Position numbers and translations under genes: made by a program. From NCBI GenBank assembly GCA_031264545.1, contig JAISDV010000073.1, forward strand, positions 1-7,471: 7,471 bases of DNA. The letters run 5' to 3'. Every line of letters starts with the position of its first letter. Position 1 is the first letter of the stretch. The notes under the pieces are model-generated. The model was not told where the DNA came from, ran no database searches, and worked only from the letters and a program-made list of their open reading frames with translations. Source of the stretch: Oscillospiraceae bacterium (GTDB lineage Bacteria; Bacillota; Clostridia; Oscillospirales; Oscillospiraceae). This document shows positions 6,565 to 7,471 of the stretch, one piece after another.

Positions 6565-7471
6565 TCAAGCTCGGGCAGCATGCTGCTCTATGAGCTTCAG
6601 CGACCTTTCCGACAGCTCTATGTTTCTGTTGCGCCTGCCCCTGACCTTCCTGCCGAGCGGCTCGAGTATCCCGAAATTGACGTTCATCGGCTGAAAATTT
6701 CCGGCAGACGCTTCGGAGACATAGAGCGCGAGCGCGCCGATCGCCGTCTGCGCCGGAAAGTCGAGCGGCGGCCTGCCCGAGAGCCGCGCCGCGGTTTCAA
6801 GCCCGGCAAGCATCCCGGACGCGCAGGACTCGATATAGCCCTCCACGCCGGTGAGCTGCCCGGCAAAGCTGATACGCGGCTCCGCCTTGAGCCTGTAATA
6901 CCGGTCGAGCAGCCGCGGTGAATTCAGGTAGGTATTGCGGTGCATAACGCCATAACGCACGAATTCCGCGTTTTTGAGCGCGGGTATCATGGAAAACACC
7001 CGCTTCTGTTCGGGGAACGTCAGGTGGGTCTGGAACCCGACGAGGTTATATATCGTGCCGGCCGCGTTGTCGCGCCGCAGTTGGACGACAGCGCAGCTTT
7101 CCCGTCCCGTCCTCGGGTCGGTCAGCCCGACAGGCTTCATCGGCCCGAAGCGCAGCGTATCCTCGCCTCTCCGCGCCATGACCTCGACCGGCATACAGCC
7201 CTCAAAGACTTCCGCGTCGTCAAAGCCGTGCACCTGCGCCTGGCGCGCGCCGCAGAGCTCGCGCCAGAAAGCAAGGTATTCCGCCTGTGTCATCGGGCAG
7301 TTTATGTAGTCCGCCGTTCCCTTGTCGTAGCGGGAAGCGAGAAACGCGCGCTCCATATCGACGCTTTCCAGCGTGACAATGGGCGCCGCCGCGTCATAGA
7401 AGCTGAGAAAGCCGGTGCCGGGGCACTTTCCGGCAATATCATCTGCCAGGGCGCCGTCCGTAAGCGGGCCG
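6565..7471 (-). CDS. trmFO: TrmFO, folate/FAD-dependent tRNA (uracil-54-C5) methyltransferase (5' end missing)
   Basis: TrmFO makes ribothymidine at position 54 of the tRNA T-loop, using methylenetetrahydrofolate as carbon donor and FADH2 as reductant, a route found in many Gram-positive bacteria instead of SAM-dependent TrmA. The window holds the last 301 codons, from GPLTDGALAD at the edge; about 130 N-terminal residues, including the Rossmann FAD-binding glycine motif, lie outside by family length. Visible motifs are FYDAAAPI, SRYDKGTADYINCPM, FEGCMPVEVMA, FGPMKPVGL, VGFQTHL, RYGVMHRNT, FAGQLTGVEGYIESCASG and NFQPMNVNFG. The Cys of FEGCMP (codon 7195-7197) corresponds to the Bacillus subtilis Cys226 known to act in catalysis. 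It ends 85 bases before plsX on the same strand, with no clear terminator between, so read-through into the plsX cluster is possible. The only recognisable alternative is a related GidA/MnmG-type flavoprotein, and these motifs favour TrmFO strongly. Confidence 0.95.
   Translation of the reverse strand, partial: GPLTDGALADDIAGKCPGTGFLSFYDAAAPIVTLESVDMERAFLASRYDKGTADYINCPMTQAEYLAFWRELCGARQAQVHGFDDAEVFEGCMPVEVMARRGEDTLRFGPMKPVGLTDPRTGRESCAVVQLRRDNAAGTIYNLVGFQTHLTFPEQKRVFSMIPALKNAEFVRYGVMHRNTYLNSPRLLDRYYRLKAEPRISFAGQLTGVEGYIESCASGMLAGLETAARLSGRPPLDFPAQTAIGALALYVSEASAGNFQPMNVNFGILEPLGRKVRGRRNRNIELSERSLKLIEQHAARA

Noticed and set aside
1..7471. Mobile element, CRISPR, defence system, tRNA or other novel system
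   Set aside because: All gaps are under 100 bases, every gene is a recognised housekeeping gene, and I saw no direct repeat arrays, transposase motifs or tRNA-like folds.

Overview
The window is a compact, single-direction stretch of bacterial housekeeping genes, all on the minus strand. In transcription order (right to left) it holds trmFO (5' end off the right edge), plsX, acpP, rnc, smc and ftsY (3' end off the left edge). The order plsX-acpP-rnc-smc-ftsY is a classic Firmicutes cluster. FADH2-type TrmFO, strong purine-rich Shine-Dalgarno sites and the clostridial look of SMC (start MYLKALEMQGFKSF, LSGGE followed by VAIALYFAI) point to a Clostridia-class organism. The high GC content fits a GC-rich lineage such as Oscillospirales, but that placement is inference from composition and motif style only.

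Region by region: 6565-7471 is the C-terminal two thirds of TrmFO, a tRNA U54 methyltransferase. Positions 6480-6564 form an 85-base gap with two short GC-rich hairpins and the plsX ribosome binding site. Positions 5454-6479 are plsX. Positions 5391-5453 are an AT-rich gap carrying a near-consensus sigma-A promoter and the acpP ribosome binding site. Positions 5154-5390 are acpP. Positions 4438-5115 are rnc, which starts with GTG behind a strong Shine-Dalgarno. Positions 4344-4437 are a gap with a terminator-like hairpin and T5 tract, then the smc ribosome binding site. Positions 717-4343 are smc. Positions 1-696 are the N-terminal 232 codons of ftsY. No gap exceeds 100 bases, so there is no long unexplained stretch.

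Together the genes link phospholipid synthesis (PlsX makes acyl-phosphate from acyl-ACP, and AcpP carries the acyl chains), RNA maturation (RNase III, TrmFO), chromosome organisation (SMC) and membrane protein targeting (FtsY). The cluster looks co-transcribed, with at least one internal promoter before acpP and a possible partial transcription stop before smc.

I looked for a novel system and did not find one. No mobile element, CRISPR array, toxin/defence gene, tRNA or rRNA is visible. The points worth a second look are regulatory (acpP promoter, rnc-smc hairpin), the trmFO-plsX neighbourhood, and start-site choices where the longest reading frame is probably wrong.
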